64,000 nt of DNA. Source: Agrococcus sp. SGAir0287. GTDB lineage: Bacteria; Actinomycetota; Actinomycetes; Actinomycetales; Microbacteriaceae. Below are positions 51,574 to 60,150 of the stretch, piece after piece (position 1 is the first letter of the stretch; every line of letters starts with the position of its first letter). Location: the NCBI RefSeq assembly GCF_005484985.1, contig NZ_CP027942.1, positions 1,488,001 to 1,552,000 of the forward strand. Reading direction: 5' to 3'. The notes beneath the pieces are model-generated. The model was not told the origin of the DNA and did not search any database. It saw only the letters and a list, made by a program, of their open reading frames with translations. The position numbers and the translations under genes were made by a program.

Positions 51574-52364
51574 GCCGCGTAGGCCGCGTCAGGGACGTCG
51601 AGCACGAGCATGCGACCGGGTGCGTGCGTGATCGCGAACGGCGGACGCGAGGCCATGATCGCCGCCTGCGGCGTCACGCCGCATGCCCAGAACACCGGCA
51701 CCTCGCCGTCGCGCACCTCGGGGGCGTCGCCGAAGTCCGGGTGGTCGAGGTCGACGCCGAGCGCGGCGGGATCGCCGACGTGCACGGGCGCGCCGTGCAC
51801 TGCCGGGTAGCGACCGGAGATGGTGACGGCGTCGGCGACGCGGTCGGCCGGGATGGGGCGCATCGAGACGACGAGCTCGCCGGAGAGCCGACCGGCCGGC
51901 GTGCACGCGCGGCCGGTGCGGTACATCGGCACCGTGCGACCGAGCTCCTGATGGCGGATGGGGATGCCCGCGTCGGCGAGGCCCGCCTCGAAGGTGAACG
52001 AGCAGCCGATGAGGAAGGCGACGAGCGGCTGCTCGGCCCACGCCGCGGTCGCATCCGTCACCTCCTCGGCGAGCTCGCCGTCGCGCCAGACGCGGTACGA
52101 GGGGATGTCGGTGCGCAGGTCGGCGCCCGGCGCGAGCCGCGGCTCGACGACGCCCGCCTCGACGACCTCGAGCACGGGGCACGGCTTGGGGTTGCGCTGG
52201 GCGAAGAGCAGCGTCTCGAACGCCCAGTCCTCGGGCACGGCGATGAGGTTGGCCTGCACGAGCCCGTGCGCGACGCCGCTCGTCGTCGCGACGAGCCCGT
52301 CGCGGTAGGCGGCGCGCGCCTCGCGCGCCTCGCGCAGCTGCGCCGCGGTCGCGACGATCGTCAC
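51570..52364 (-). CDS. D-glutamate cyclase-family protein (YcsI, DUF1445, putative hydro-lyase)
   Basis: 264-residue member of the UPF0317/DUF1445 family (B. subtilis YcsI). Conserved stretches are [39 protein letters not shown] (about residues 29-67, in parts), [14 protein letters not shown] (about 114-127), [30 protein letters not shown] and [13 protein letters not shown] (about 221-233). Mammalian DGLUCY, which cyclises D-glutamate to 5-oxo-D-proline, contains a domain of this family, so a role in making or handling 5-oxoproline is reasonable inference. GTG start overlapping the pxpA stop; stop overlapping the PxpB-C start. Confidence 0.88.
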   Translation of the reverse strand: MTIVATAAQLREAREARAAYRDGLVATTSGVAHGLVQANLIAVPEDWAFETLLFAQRNPKPCPVLEVVEAGVVEPRLAPGADLRTDIPSYRVWRDGELAEEVTDATAAWAEQPLVAFLIGCSFTFEAGLADAGIPIRHQELGRTVPMYRTGRACTPAGRLSGELVVSMRPIPADRVADAVTISGRYPAVHGAPVHVGDPAALGVDLDHPDFGDAPEVRDGEVPVFWACGVTPQAAIMASRPPFAITHAPGRMLVLDVPDAAYAA

Positions 52365-53131
52365 GAGCGGCCCCCCGCGAAGGGCGCGATCGTCACGCCG
52401 GCCGCCTCGAGCGCCGCCCGCGTCGCCTCGGCCATCGCGATCGCGCCGGGGCTGTCGCCGTGCACGCAGATCGACTCGGCGCGCACCGCCACCTGCGACC
52501 CGTCGATCGCCTCGACGACGCCCTCCTCGGCGAGCCGCACCATCCGCGCCGCGACCGCGTCCGCGTCGTGGAGGACCGAGCCCTCCACGGTGCGCGACAC
52601 GAGCCGGCCGTCGGGCGCGTATGCGCGATCGGCGAAGGCCTCCGCCGCCGTCTCGAGACCTGCCGCCTCGGCGACGTCGAGCACGACGCCGCCCGCGAGG
52701 CCGAGGAGCACGAGCGAGGGATCGACGGCGCGGACCGCCGCGACGACGACGCGAGCCTGCCGCTCGTCGTGCGCGATCGTGTTGTAGAGCGCCCCGTGCG
52801 GCTTGACGTAGACCATGCGGCCGCCCGCCGACGACGCGAGGGCGCCCAGCGCGCCGAGCTGGTACTCGACCTGCGCCTGCAGCGGCGCGTCGTCGACGTC
52901 CATCGCGCGTCGACCGAAGCCCTCGTAGTCGCGGTAGCCGGGATGCGCGCCGATCGCGACGCCCCGGGCCGCCGCCTCCACGAGCGTCTGCCGGATGCCC
53001 TCGGGGCTGCCGGCGTGGAAGCCGCAGGCGACGTTGGCGCTCGTCACGACGCGCAGCATGGCCGCGTCGTCGCCGACGATGCGGTCGGGGACGTTCTCGC
53101 CGAGGTCGGAGTTCAGGTCGATCGTGGGCAC
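52361..53131 (-). CDS. pxpA: PxpA (LamB/YcsF family), 5-oxoprolinase subunit A
   Basis: 256-residue TIM-barrel-like protein of the LamB/YcsF family, the subunit that together with PxpB and PxpC opens 5-oxoproline to glutamate with ATP. All signature motifs are intact: [10 protein letters not shown] (about residues 4-13), [19 protein letters not shown] (about 31-49), [19 protein letters not shown] (about 57-75), [12 protein letters not shown] (about 108-119) and [13 protein letters not shown]. The GTG at 53131 starts at the family N-terminus, with AGGAAGGA upstream. It is the second gene of the operon, 13 nt after the transporter stop. Confidence 0.95.
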   Translation of the reverse strand: MPTIDLNSDLGENVPDRIVGDDAAMLRVVTSANVACGFHAGSPEGIRQTLVEAAARGVAIGAHPGYRDYEGFGRRAMDVDDAPLQAQVEYQLGALGALASSAGGRMVYVKPHGALYNTIAHDERQARVVVAAVRAVDPSLVLLGLAGGVVLDVAEAAGLETAAEAFADRAYAPDGRLVSRTVEGSVLHDADAVAARMVRLAEEGVVEAIDGSQVAVRAESICVHGDSPGAIAMAEATRAALEAAGVTIAPFAGGRS

Positions 53132-53144
53132 GGTGGGGTCCTTC

Positions 53145-54419
53145 CTATGCGCCGATGCCGAGGAACGCGAAGATCGGGCCGATCGAGACGGCGCCCATGT
53201 ACCAGGTGAGGGCCGTCGCGAGCGTGCCGACCACGAGCAGCCAGCGCGGGTAGCGGTAGCCGCCGAGCACGTCGCGCTGCCGGAACCAGCCGATGTACAT
53301 GAAGATCGTGAGGCCGATGGGCAGGATGAGGCCGTTGAACCCGCCGACGAAGACGAGCAGCGCCGCCGGCGCCGTGCCGACGAGCAGGTAGACGACGAGC
53401 GAGACGACGATGAAGGCGACCGTCGTGAGCTGCAGCGGCCAGCCGCCCTGCAGCGTCCTCGAGAAGGCCGAGAGGAACGTCGCCGACGTGTAGGCGGCGC
53501 CGATGACGGACGTGATCGCGGCGGCCCAGAAGATGAAGCCGAAGATGCGGAAGCCGGCGTCGCCGAGGACGGCGGCGAAGGCGGCTCCGGCCGGGTTCGC
53601 GCCCTGGCCCGACACGTCGAGGACGACGCCGGACGCCACGACGCCGAGGATCGCGAGGAAGAGCACGTACCGCATGACGCCCGTGACGAGGATGCCCTGG
53701 AACGACGCACGGTGGACGTCCTTGACGTGCTCGGGGCCCGTGAGCCCGGACTCGAGGTACCGGTGGGCGCCGGCGTACGTGATGTAGCCGCCGACGGTGC
53801 CGCCGACGATCGTCGTGATCGTCGCGAAGTTCAGCTCGTCCGGCACGAACGTCTGCCGGAACGCGTCGCCGATCGGCGGCGCCGACGCGATGGCGACGAC
53901 GACGGTCATGACGATCATGCCGAGGCCGAGCACCATCACCACGACGTCGACGACGCGGCCGGCGCGCTTGAACAGGAAGATGCAGATCGCGAGGACGCCC
54001 GTGACGAGACCGCCGATCTTGGCGTCGAGGCCGAGCAGGGCGTTGAGCCCGAGGCCGCCACCGGCGATGTTGCCGATGTTGAACGCGAGGCCGCCGATGA
54101 CGATGAGCACGGCGAGCACGTGGCCGGAGAACGGCACGGCGCTGTTCGCGAGATCGCCCGCGCGCTTGCCGGACACGGTGATCATGCGCCAGATGTTCAT
54201 CTGCACCGCGAGGTCGATGAGGATCGACACGAGGATCGCGAAGGCGAAGGCCGCGCCGAGCGTCGCGGTGAACGTCGCCGTCTGGGTGATGAAGCCCGGC
54301 CCGATCGCCGACGTCGCCATGAGGAAGATCGCGCCGAGGATGGGCCCTCGTCGTCGCCTGGCGAACTCCTTGGCGCGGTCGGCGGGGGTCTGCTCGGCGG
54401 TGTGCTGCGCGTCGGTCAT
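53145..54419 (-). CDS. NRAMP-related transporter (YcsG-like), lacking metal-site motifs
   Basis: 424-residue membrane protein with about 11 hydrophobic helices, related to the NRAMP family and positioned like B. subtilis YcsG next to ycsF. Helix 1 reads [14 protein letters not shown] where true NRAMPs have the DPGN motif, and the helix-6 region reads [16 protein letters not shown] where NRAMPs have MPH; both Mn/Fe ligand motifs are absent. It therefore probably does not carry Mn2+ and may bring in 5-oxoproline or a related acid, which is inference from operon context. The start is uncertain: ATG at 54419 is preceded by GGGAA; ATGs at 54431 and 54437 are alternatives. First gene of the operon, divergent from gntR. 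Confidence 0.85.
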   Translation of the reverse strand: MTDAQHTAEQTPADRAKEFARRRRGPILGAIFLMATSAIGPGFITQTATFTATLGAAFAFAILVSILIDLAVQMNIWRMITVSGKRAGDLANSAVPFSGHVLAVLIVIGGLAFNIGNIAGGGLGLNALLGLDAKIGGLVTGVLAICIFLFKRAGRVVDVVVMVLGLGMIVMTVVVAIASAPPIGDAFRQTFVPDELNFATITTIVGGTVGGYITYAGAHRYLESGLTGPEHVKDVHRASFQGILVTGVMRYVLFLAILGVVASGVVLDVSGQGANPAGAAFAAVLGDAGFRIFGFIFWAAAITSVIGAAYTSATFLSAFSRTLQGGWPLQLTTVAFIVVSLVVYLLVGTAPAALLVFVGGFNGLILPIGLTIFMYIGWFRQRDVLGGYRYPRWLLVVGTLATALTWYMGAVSIGPIFAFLGIGA

Positions 54420-54474
54420 CACGATTCCCATCGTCATCGGTGGGCTCTGGCGTCACGGGTGCGGCGCGAGACAG

Positions 54475-54503
54475 AGCCTACGGTTCGTGGGACAGCATGG
54501 CAA
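54475..54503 (-). promoter_or_regulatory. promoter of the 5-oxoproline operon
   Basis: On the minus strand: -35 TTGCCA (54503-54498), 17-bp spacer, -10 TAGGCT (54480-54475). Expected start is about 54468, some 30-50 nt upstream of the transporter ATGs. The spacing is ideal, and the GntR-type palindrome abuts the -35. Confidence 0.6.
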
Positions 54504-54505
54504 TG

Positions 54506-54518
54506 ATTGTTCAACAAT
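54506..54518. promoter_or_regulatory. GntR (FadR-type) operator candidate
   Basis: Perfect palindrome ATTGTT-C-AACAAT. Its core TTGTTCAACAA matches the TNGTNNNACNA consensus reported for FadR-subfamily GntR regulators. It lies 3 bp upstream of the operon's -35 and 73 bp before the gntR start, so it could control both directions. Confidence 0.65.
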
Positions 54519-54578
54519 GCGTGGCGAGGGTGTTTCAATCCTGTTGCGGATGCGCCGACGATCCTGATGCATCCGACG

Positions 54579-54584
54579 TAGCAT
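54579..54584 (+). promoter_or_regulatory. leaderless-type -10 for gntR
   Basis: TAGCAT (TANNNT) ends 7 nt before the ATG at 54592, so the transcript probably starts at the initiation codon. GGGAG lies too close to the ATG to act as a ribosome site. Confidence 0.45.
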
Positions 54585-54591
54585 CGGGAGC

Positions 54592-55227
54592 ATGAGCGAC
54601 CCGAGCCTCGCCGACGCGCTGCGCGAGCGCATCATCGCGGGCGAGTTCGCGCCCGGCGAGCGCCTGTCGGAGGCGGCGCTCGCGGCTCGCCTCGACGTGT
54701 CGCGCAACACGCTGCGCGAGGCGTTCCGCGTCCTCGCGCAGACCGGACTCGTCGAGCACGTGCCGAATCGTGGCGTGTCGGTCTCCTCCCCCGCGACCGC
54801 CGACGTCGTCGACATCTACCGGGCGCGGCGCCGCATCGAGTGCGGCATCGTGCGCGACGCGTCGCCGTTGCACCCTGCGGTCGCCACGATGCGGGCCGAG
54901 CTCGAGCGCGCCGAGTCCGCGGTCGCGGCAGGCGACTGGTCGAGCGTGGCGAGCGCGAACACCGGCTTCCATCGCGCGCTCGTGGCGCTGTCCGACAGCC
55001 CCAGGCTCGAGCGCATCCACGAGCAGCTGCTCGCCGAGCTGCGGCTCGCCTTCCTCGCCATCGCGGACTTCGAGTCGCTCCACCGGCCGTTCGTCGATCG
55101 GAACCGCCGGGTGCTCGAGGCGCTCGTCGAACGCGGCGCCGAGGCCGCCGCCGACGAGCTCGAGGCGTACCTCACCGAGTCGGAGCGGCTCGTGCTCGGC
55201 GCCTACGCGCGCCTCGGTCGCGCCTGA
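54592..55227 (+). CDS. GntR-family regulator (FadR/FCD type)
   Basis: 211-residue regulator. The N-terminal winged helix has LRERIIAGEFAPGERLSEAALAARLDVSRNTLREAFRVLAQTGLVEHVPNRGVSV (about residues 10-64, in parts), and the FCD all-helical effector domain runs from about 73, with the metal/ligand positions in SANTGFHRALVALSDSPRL (about 120-138) and HRPFVDRNRRVLEAL. FCD regulators often sense carboxylates such as oxoacids or amino acid derivatives, which fits 5-oxoproline as effector. It takes the place of KipR in the B. subtilis cluster but belongs to a different family (KipR is IclR-type). Divergent from the operon; converges on uvrB with a 16-nt gap. Confidence 0.92.
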   Translation: MSDPSLADALRERIIAGEFAPGERLSEAALAARLDVSRNTLREAFRVLAQTGLVEHVPNRGVSVSSPATADVVDIYRARRRIECGIVRDASPLHPAVATMRAELERAESAVAAGDWSSVASANTGFHRALVALSDSPRLERIHEQLLAELRLAFLAIADFESLHRPFVDRNRRVLEALVERGAEAAADELEAYLTESERLVLGAYARLGRA

Positions 55228-55243
55228 CGCGCGGCTCCGAGGC

Positions 55244-57295
55244 TCAGCTCGCCTCGCGCAGCTGGCGCAGGTCGCGCTTGAGGTCGTGCAGCTCGTCGCG
55301 GATGCGTGCGGCGAGCTCGAACTTCAGCTCCGCCGCCGCCTCGGCCATCTGCGCCGTGAGGTCGGCGATGATCTGCTCGAGCTGCGCCGGGCCGTCGAGG
55401 CTCGACCGGTCGTTCGCGAGCCGCGGCGTCGGCGCACCGCGCCGGGCGCCCGAGAGCAGCTCGGCCGTGTCGGCCTCCTCGCGCGCGAGCATCGCCGTGA
55501 TGTCGCCGATCCGCTTGCGCAGCGGCTGCGGGTCGATGCCGTGCTCGGCGTTGTACGCCTGCTGGATCTCGCGCCGGCGCTCGGTCTCCTCCATCGCGTT
55601 GCGCATGGAGTCGGTGATGGTCGAGGCGTACATGTGCACCTCGCCCGACACGTTGCGCGCCGCACGGCCGATCGTCTGGATGAGCGACGTCGACGAGCGC
55701 AGGAAGCCCTCCTTGTCGGCGTCGAGGATCGCGACGAGCGAGACCTCGGGCAGGTCGAGGCCCTCGCGCAGCAGGTTGATGCCGACGAGCACGTCGAAGA
55801 CGCCCGCGCGCAGCTGCGTCAGCAGCTCGACGCGGCGCAGCGTGTCGACGTCCGAGTGCAGATAGCGCACCCGCATGCCCGCGTCGGTGAGGTAGTCGGT
55901 GAGCTCCTCCGCCATGCGCTTCGTGAGGGTCGTGACGAGCACGCGCTCGTCGCGCTCGGCGCGCACGCGGATCTCCTCGAGCAGGTCGTCGATCTGCCCC
56001 TCGACGGGCTTGACGACGAGCCTCGGGTCGACGAGGCCCGTCGGTCGGATGATCTGCTCGACGATCGTGTCGGCGCGGTCGCGCTCGTAGCTCGCGGGCG
56101 TCGCCGAGAGGTACACGACCTGGCCGACGCGGTCGAGGAACTCGTCGAACTTCAGCGGCCGGTTGTCGAGGGCCGAGGGCAGACGGAACCCGTGCTCGAC
56201 GAGCGTGCGCTTGCGGCTCGCGTCGCCCTCGTACATCGCGCCGATCTGCGGCACGGTGACGTGGCTCTCGTCGATGACGACGAGGAAGTCCTCGGGGAAG
56301 TAGTCGAGCAGGCAGTCGGGCGCCTCGCCCGCCTCGCGGCCGTCGATGTGGCGGGAGTAGTTCTCGATGCCGGAGCAGAAGCCGATCTGCTCCATCATCT
56401 CGAGGTCGAACGTCGTGCGCATGCGCAGACGCTGCGCCTCGAGCAGCTTGCCCTCCCGCTCGAGCTGCGCGAGCCGCTCGTCGAGCTCGGCACGGATCCG
56501 CTCCATGGCGCGATGCATGCGCTCGGTGCCCGACACGTAGTGGCTGCCGGGGAAGACGGAGACGGCGTCGAGCCGCTGCAGCACCTCGCCTGTGAGGGGG
56601 TGCAGCGTGGAGAGCGACTCGATCTCGTCGCCGAAGAGCTCGATGCGGATGGCATGCTCCTCGTACATCGGGATGATCTCGATGGTGTCGCCGCGCACGC
56701 GGAACGTGCCGCGCTGGAAGGCGACGTCGTTGCGCTGGTACTGCATGCTCACGAAGCGACGCAGCAGGTCCTGCCGGTCGATGCGCATGCCGACCTGCAG
56801 CGCGATCATCGCCTCGAGGTACTCGGCGGGCGAGCCGAGGCCGTAGATGCAGGAGACCGTCGAGACCACGACGACGTCGCGGCGCGAGAGCAGCGCGTTC
56901 GTCGCCGAGTGCCGCAGCCGCTCGACCTCGGCGTTCAGCGACGAGTCCTTCTCGATGAAGGTGTCCGTCTGCGGCACGTAGGCCTCGGGCTGGTAGTAGT
57001 CGTAGTACGAGACGAAGTACTCGACGGCGTTGTTCGGCAGCAGCTCGCGGAACTCGTTGGCCAGCTGCGCCGCGAGGGTCTTGTTGTGCGCGAGCACGAG
57101 CGTCGGACGCTGCACGGCCTCGACGAGCCACGCGGTCGTCGCCGACTTGCCGGTGCCGGTCGCGCCGAGCAGCACGATGTCGGTCTCGCCGCGGTTCACG
57201 GCGGCCGCGAGCTCGGCGATCGCCTTCGGCTGGTCGCCGGAGGGCTCGTAGTCGGACTCGACCTTGAAGGGCCGCACCGCGCGCGTGGGTTCCAT
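55244..57295 (-). CDS. uvrB: excinuclease ABC subunit B
   Basis: 683-residue damage-verification helicase. [17 protein letters not shown] (about residues 10-26), Walker [17 protein letters not shown] (about 41-56), the beta-hairpin region [25 protein letters not shown] (about 93-117, in parts), [17 protein letters not shown] (helicase II), [10 protein letters not shown] and [27 protein letters not shown] (motif V) are all present. A C-terminal UVR domain ([34 protein letters not shown]) binds UvrC. The ATG at 57295 (MEPTRAV) is preferred to an upstream frame extension. Confidence 0.98.
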   Translation of the reverse strand: MEPTRAVRPFKVESDYEPSGDQPKAIAELAAAVNRGETDIVLLGATGTGKSATTAWLVEAVQRPTLVLAHNKTLAAQLANEFRELLPNNAVEYFVSYYDYYQPEAYVPQTDTFIEKDSSLNAEVERLRHSATNALLSRRDVVVVSTVSCIYGLGSPAEYLEAMIALQVGMRIDRQDLLRRFVSMQYQRNDVAFQRGTFRVRGDTIEIIPMYEEHAIRIELFGDEIESLSTLHPLTGEVLQRLDAVSVFPGSHYVSGTERMHRAMERIRAELDERLAQLEREGKLLEAQRLRMRTTFDLEMMEQIGFCSGIENYSRHIDGREAGEAPDCLLDYFPEDFLVVIDESHVTVPQIGAMYEGDASRKRTLVEHGFRLPSALDNRPLKFDEFLDRVGQVVYLSATPASYERDRADTIVEQIIRPTGLVDPRLVVKPVEGQIDDLLEEIRVRAERDERVLVTTLTKRMAEELTDYLTDAGMRVRYLHSDVDTLRRVELLTQLRAGVFDVLVGINLLREGLDLPEVSLVAILDADKEGFLRSSTSLIQTIGRAARNVSGEVHMYASTITDSMRNAMEETERRREIQQAYNAEHGIDPQPLRKRIGDITAMLAREEADTAELLSGARRGAPTPRLANDRSSLDGPAQLEQIIADLTAQMAEAAAELKFELAARIRDELHDLKRDLRQLREAS

Positions 57296-57305
57296 GCCCT
57301 CGAGC

Positions 57306-58778
57306 CTAGGAGCGACCTCCGACGCCGGCCGCATCCTGGCGGTACGCCTCGAGCGATCGGGCGGGCTCCATCCGCCAGCCGCCCGTGATGCGACGGACGG
57401 ATCCGCGGGCGTCGAACTCGTAGCGGATCGGCTCGCCCACCGCGCCGAAGCCGCCGTCGTCGTCGACGCGCAGCGTGGTCTCGTCGAGCACCGTGAGGCG
57501 CTGCGCCTGCGCCATCGGATGCGTGGCGCTCGGCGGGATCGCGTAGAGCGCGTCGCCGAGGCGCACGACGTCGAGGAGGCTCCACGGGCTCTGGAACCGG
57601 CCCGTGAAGCGCATGAGGTCGACGCGTCGGGCGCCGCGGACGGGCTCCATCGACGCCGAGCCGTGCTCGGGCACGTCGTGGCCGGAGGCCATCGCGAGGT
57701 CGTCGACGTCGCGCCGCTGCGTGGCCATGAGGATCTCGACGATGCCCTCGGCGATCTCGGCCGCCGGGCCGTCGATCGCGTTCGTCAGGACGCTCACGGC
57801 CATGCCGAGCCGCGGCTCGAAGAGCGTGCGCGTCAGCTGGCCGGGCCACGCGCCACCGTGGCCGAGCCACGTGCGCCCCGCGATCTCGCGGCGCTGCAGC
57901 CCGAGGCCGTACCCGGCGGGCACGCCGTCGCGATCGATCGTCGACCAGTGCTGCTGCGCCATCCACCGCTTCGTGCGGTCCTCGAGCAGCTCCCCCGAGC
58001 CGAGGAAGTGGGCGGCGGCGAACCGGGCGAGCTCGGCCGCGGTCGACGTCACGCCCGTCGCCGCCGCGAGCGAGCCCGACGTCGGGCTCTCGAGCACCCC
58101 GCGCGTCATCGACGTGAGCAGCCCCGAGTGCGACGCGACGTGCTTCGCGCTCTTGCGGGCGTCCACGTCGGGGACCGTGCGCGTGAGCCCGAGCGGTCGC
58201 ACGATGCGCTCGCGCACGGCGTCCTCGTAGCGCGAGCCCGTCACGGCCTCCACGACGAGCCCGAGCACGCCGTAGCCGACGTTCGAGTACTTGAAGCGCG
58301 TCGCGCTCGGCACGACGTCCAGCGGCTCGGCGAGGATGGCGTCGAGCTCGAGCGCGTCCGGGAACGGTCGCTGCAGCGACCAGAACGTCGAGTCGGCGGA
58401 GTCGCGCGTGATGCCCGCGCCGTGGCTGAGCAGCTCGCGGATCGTCACGTGCTCGGCGCCCGTCCCGAGCAGCTGCGGCACGTGGACGCTCGCGGCGTCG
58501 TCGAGGCGCAGCCTGCCCTGCTCGACGAGCTGCAGCACGACGGTGGCGGCGAGCATCTTCGAGTGGCTCGCGACGCGGAACTGGTGCGTCGCCGTGAGCC
58601 GCTCCCCCGTGGTCACGTCGGCGACGCCGAACGCCTTCGACATCCGCAGGGCGCCGCCGAACCAGATCGCCACCTGCGCGCCGGGCGTGCGCGTGCGCCA
58701 CACGCGGTACTCGATCCAGCTGACGAGGTAGTCGAGCGCCGCACGTGCCGCCATCGTCGCGTCCGAGTCCCTCACCAT
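57306..58778 (-). CDS. serine hydrolase of the beta-lactamase (class C/esterase) fold
   Basis: 490-residue penicillin-binding-protein-like serine hydrolase (Pfam beta-lactamase). Catalytic SxxK is SHSK in [14 protein letters not shown] (about residue 70), the second motif YSN is in [13 protein letters not shown] (about 162), and the third motif is HGG in [12 protein letters not shown] (about 310). There is no signal peptide, so it is probably a cytoplasmic esterase or peptidase. A C-terminal domain of about 120 residues ([26 protein letters not shown]) resembles the lipocalin-like add-on of such proteins. GAGGAGGGG precedes the ATG. It overlaps the coaE stop by 7 bases and sits between coaE and uvrB. 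Confidence 0.88.
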   Translation of the reverse strand: MVRDSDATMAARAALDYLVSWIEYRVWRTRTPGAQVAIWFGGALRMSKAFGVADVTTGERLTATHQFRVASHSKMLAATVVLQLVEQGRLRLDDAASVHVPQLLGTGAEHVTIRELLSHGAGITRDSADSTFWSLQRPFPDALELDAILAEPLDVVPSATRFKYSNVGYGVLGLVVEAVTGSRYEDAVRERIVRPLGLTRTVPDVDARKSAKHVASHSGLLTSMTRGVLESPTSGSLAAATGVTSTAAELARFAAAHFLGSGELLEDRTKRWMAQQHWSTIDRDGVPAGYGLGLQRREIAGRTWLGHGGAWPGQLTRTLFEPRLGMAVSVLTNAIDGPAAEIAEGIVEILMATQRRDVDDLAMASGHDVPEHGSASMEPVRGARRVDLMRFTGRFQSPWSLLDVVRLGDALYAIPPSATHPMAQAQRLTVLDETTLRVDDDGGFGAVGEPIRYEFDARGSVRRITGGWRMEPARSLEAYRQDAAGVGGRS

Positions 58779-59374
58779 GCCGTCCCCTCCTCGATCGCGC
58801 GCCACAGGGCGTCGACCTGCGCGATCGTCTCCTCCATCGTGCCCGACGTGTCGACGACGACCGTCGCGACCGCGAGCCGCTCGTCGTCGCTCGCCTGCGA
58901 CCGCACGCGTCGCTCGGCGTCCTCGCGGCCCACGCCGCGCAGCTCGACGAGCCGCGCGACGCGCTGCTCGGCCGGCGCGTGCGCGACGACGATCGCGTCG
59001 AAGTCGTAGGGCACGCGCGCCTCCACGAGCAGCGGCACGTCGTAGACGACGACGGCGTCCGGATCGTCGGCGTGCACGGCGATGCGCTCGGCGACCAGCG
59101 CCTGGATGGCCGGATGCGTGATGCGCTCGAGGTCGCGGCGCGCGTCGGCGTCGGCGAACACGATCGCGCCGAGCGCCGCGCGGTCGAGCGCGCCGTCGGC
59201 GAGCACGTCGTCGCCGAAGCGCTCCGCGATGCGCGCGAGCGCCGGCGCTCCGGGCTCGACGACCTCGCGCGCGACCCGGTCGGCGTCGATGACGATGGCG
59301 CCGTGCTCGGCGAGCCGAGCGGCGACGGTGGACTTGCCGGCGGCGATGCCGCCGGTGAGGCCGATGAGTCGCAT
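58772..59374 (-). CDS. coaE: dephospho-CoA kinase
   Basis: 200-residue kinase for the last step of coenzyme A synthesis. P-loop LTGGIAAGKSTVAARL (about residues 5-20), substrate-binding VIDADRVAREVVEPG (about 28-42), RRDLERITHPAIQ (about 78-90) and VYDVPLLVEARVPYDFD (about 108-124) match the family. Length is normal for stand-alone CoaE. The coaE-uvrB neighbourhood next to rpsA is common in Actinobacteria; here DUF4126 separates it from rpsA. Confidence 0.96.
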   Translation of the reverse strand: MRLIGLTGGIAAGKSTVAARLAEHGAIVIDADRVAREVVEPGAPALARIAERFGDDVLADGALDRAALGAIVFADADARRDLERITHPAIQALVAERIAVHADDPDAVVVYDVPLLVEARVPYDFDAIVVAHAPAEQRVARLVELRGVGREDAERRVRSQASDDERLAVATVVVDTSGTMEETIAQVDALWRAIEEGTAW

Positions 59375-59411
59375 CCGCCCATCATCCCAGGTCGCGCGCA
59401 CCCGCCGCCGC

Positions 59412-59417
59412 TAGCAT
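59412..59417 (+). promoter_or_regulatory. -10 element for the DUF4126 gene
   Basis: TAGCAT (TANNNT), 40 nt before the ATG at 59458, in the gap between divergent coaE and the DUF4126 gene. No clear -35. Confidence 0.4.
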
Positions 59418-59457
59418 CCCCCTGGACGGACGATCACGAGAGGTCGGGAGGCCAGGG

Positions 59458-60078
59458 ATGCTCGAGCTGCTCACCGGATCGGGCCTCGCGGCCGCCGCCG
59501 GCATGAACGCCTACGTCCCGCTGCTGGCGGTCGGCGTCGCCAACCGCTTCCTGCCGGAGATCCTCGCGCTGCCCGAGGGCTGGCAGTGGCTGTCGAACGA
59601 GTGGGTGCTCGGCATCGTCGCCGTGCTGCTCGTCGTGGAGGTCGTCGCCGACAAGATCCCGGCGGTCGACACCGTCAACGACGTCCTGCAGACGGTCGTG
59701 CGCCCGGCCTCCGGCGGGCTCGTCTTCGGCTCGTCCTCGACGGCGTCGACGGTCGCCGTCACCGATCCCGCCGCGTTCTTCGAGTCGAACCAGTGGGTCC
59801 CGGTCGTCATCGGCGTCGTCATCGCCCTCGCGGTGCACGGCACGAAGATGGCGGTGCGACCCGTCGCCAACGTCGTGACGGGCGGCACCGCCGCACCCGT
59901 CATCTCGACGTTCGAGGACGTCGGCGCCGTCGGCATGACGGTGCTCGCGATCGTGCTGCCCGTCCTCGTGATCGTCGCCCTCGTCGCCCTCGTCGCGATC
60001 GCCGTCGCGGTGGTGCGGCGCGGGCGACGCGGCACGGGCGCGCCCGCGCACGAGCCCGGAGCGCCCAGCACGGCGTAG
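59458..60078 (+). CDS. DUF4126 membrane protein
   Basis: 206-residue protein of the DUF4126 family, function unknown. Helix 1 carries LTGSGLAAAAGMNAYVPLLAVGVANRF (about residues 5-31, in parts), the conserved family opening. EVVADKIPAVDTVNDVLQTVVRPASGGLVFG (about 61-91, in parts) is the other signature, followed by two more membrane segments and a C-terminal basic tail (VRRGRRG). Four or five helices are likely. Monocistronic, followed by a strong hairpin. Confidence 0.85.
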   Translation: MLELLTGSGLAAAAGMNAYVPLLAVGVANRFLPEILALPEGWQWLSNEWVLGIVAVLLVVEVVADKIPAVDTVNDVLQTVVRPASGGLVFGSSSTASTVAVTDPAAFFESNQWVPVVIGVVIALAVHGTKMAVRPVANVVTGGTAAPVISTFEDVGAVGMTVLAIVLPVLVIVALVALVAIAVAVVRRGRRGTGAPAHEPGAPSTA

Positions 60079-60096
60079 CCGCCTCGCCCGCATGCG

Positions 60097-60132
60097 ACGA
60101 GGGCCGCATCCCGAGCGGGATGCGGCCCTCGT
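60097..60132. terminator. bidirectional hairpin between DUF4126 and rpsA
   Basis: Perfect 16-bp stem ACGAGGGCCGCATCCC and its complement with loop GAGC, 18 nt past each convergent stop codon. Confidence 0.8.
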
Positions 60133-60150
60133 GCGTGCTGCCCGGTCGCG

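Noticed and set aside
53145..54419. Annotation as a Mn2+/Fe2+ NRAMP importer
   Set aside because: The DPGN and MPH ligand motifs are missing and the gene is in a 5-oxoproline operon.
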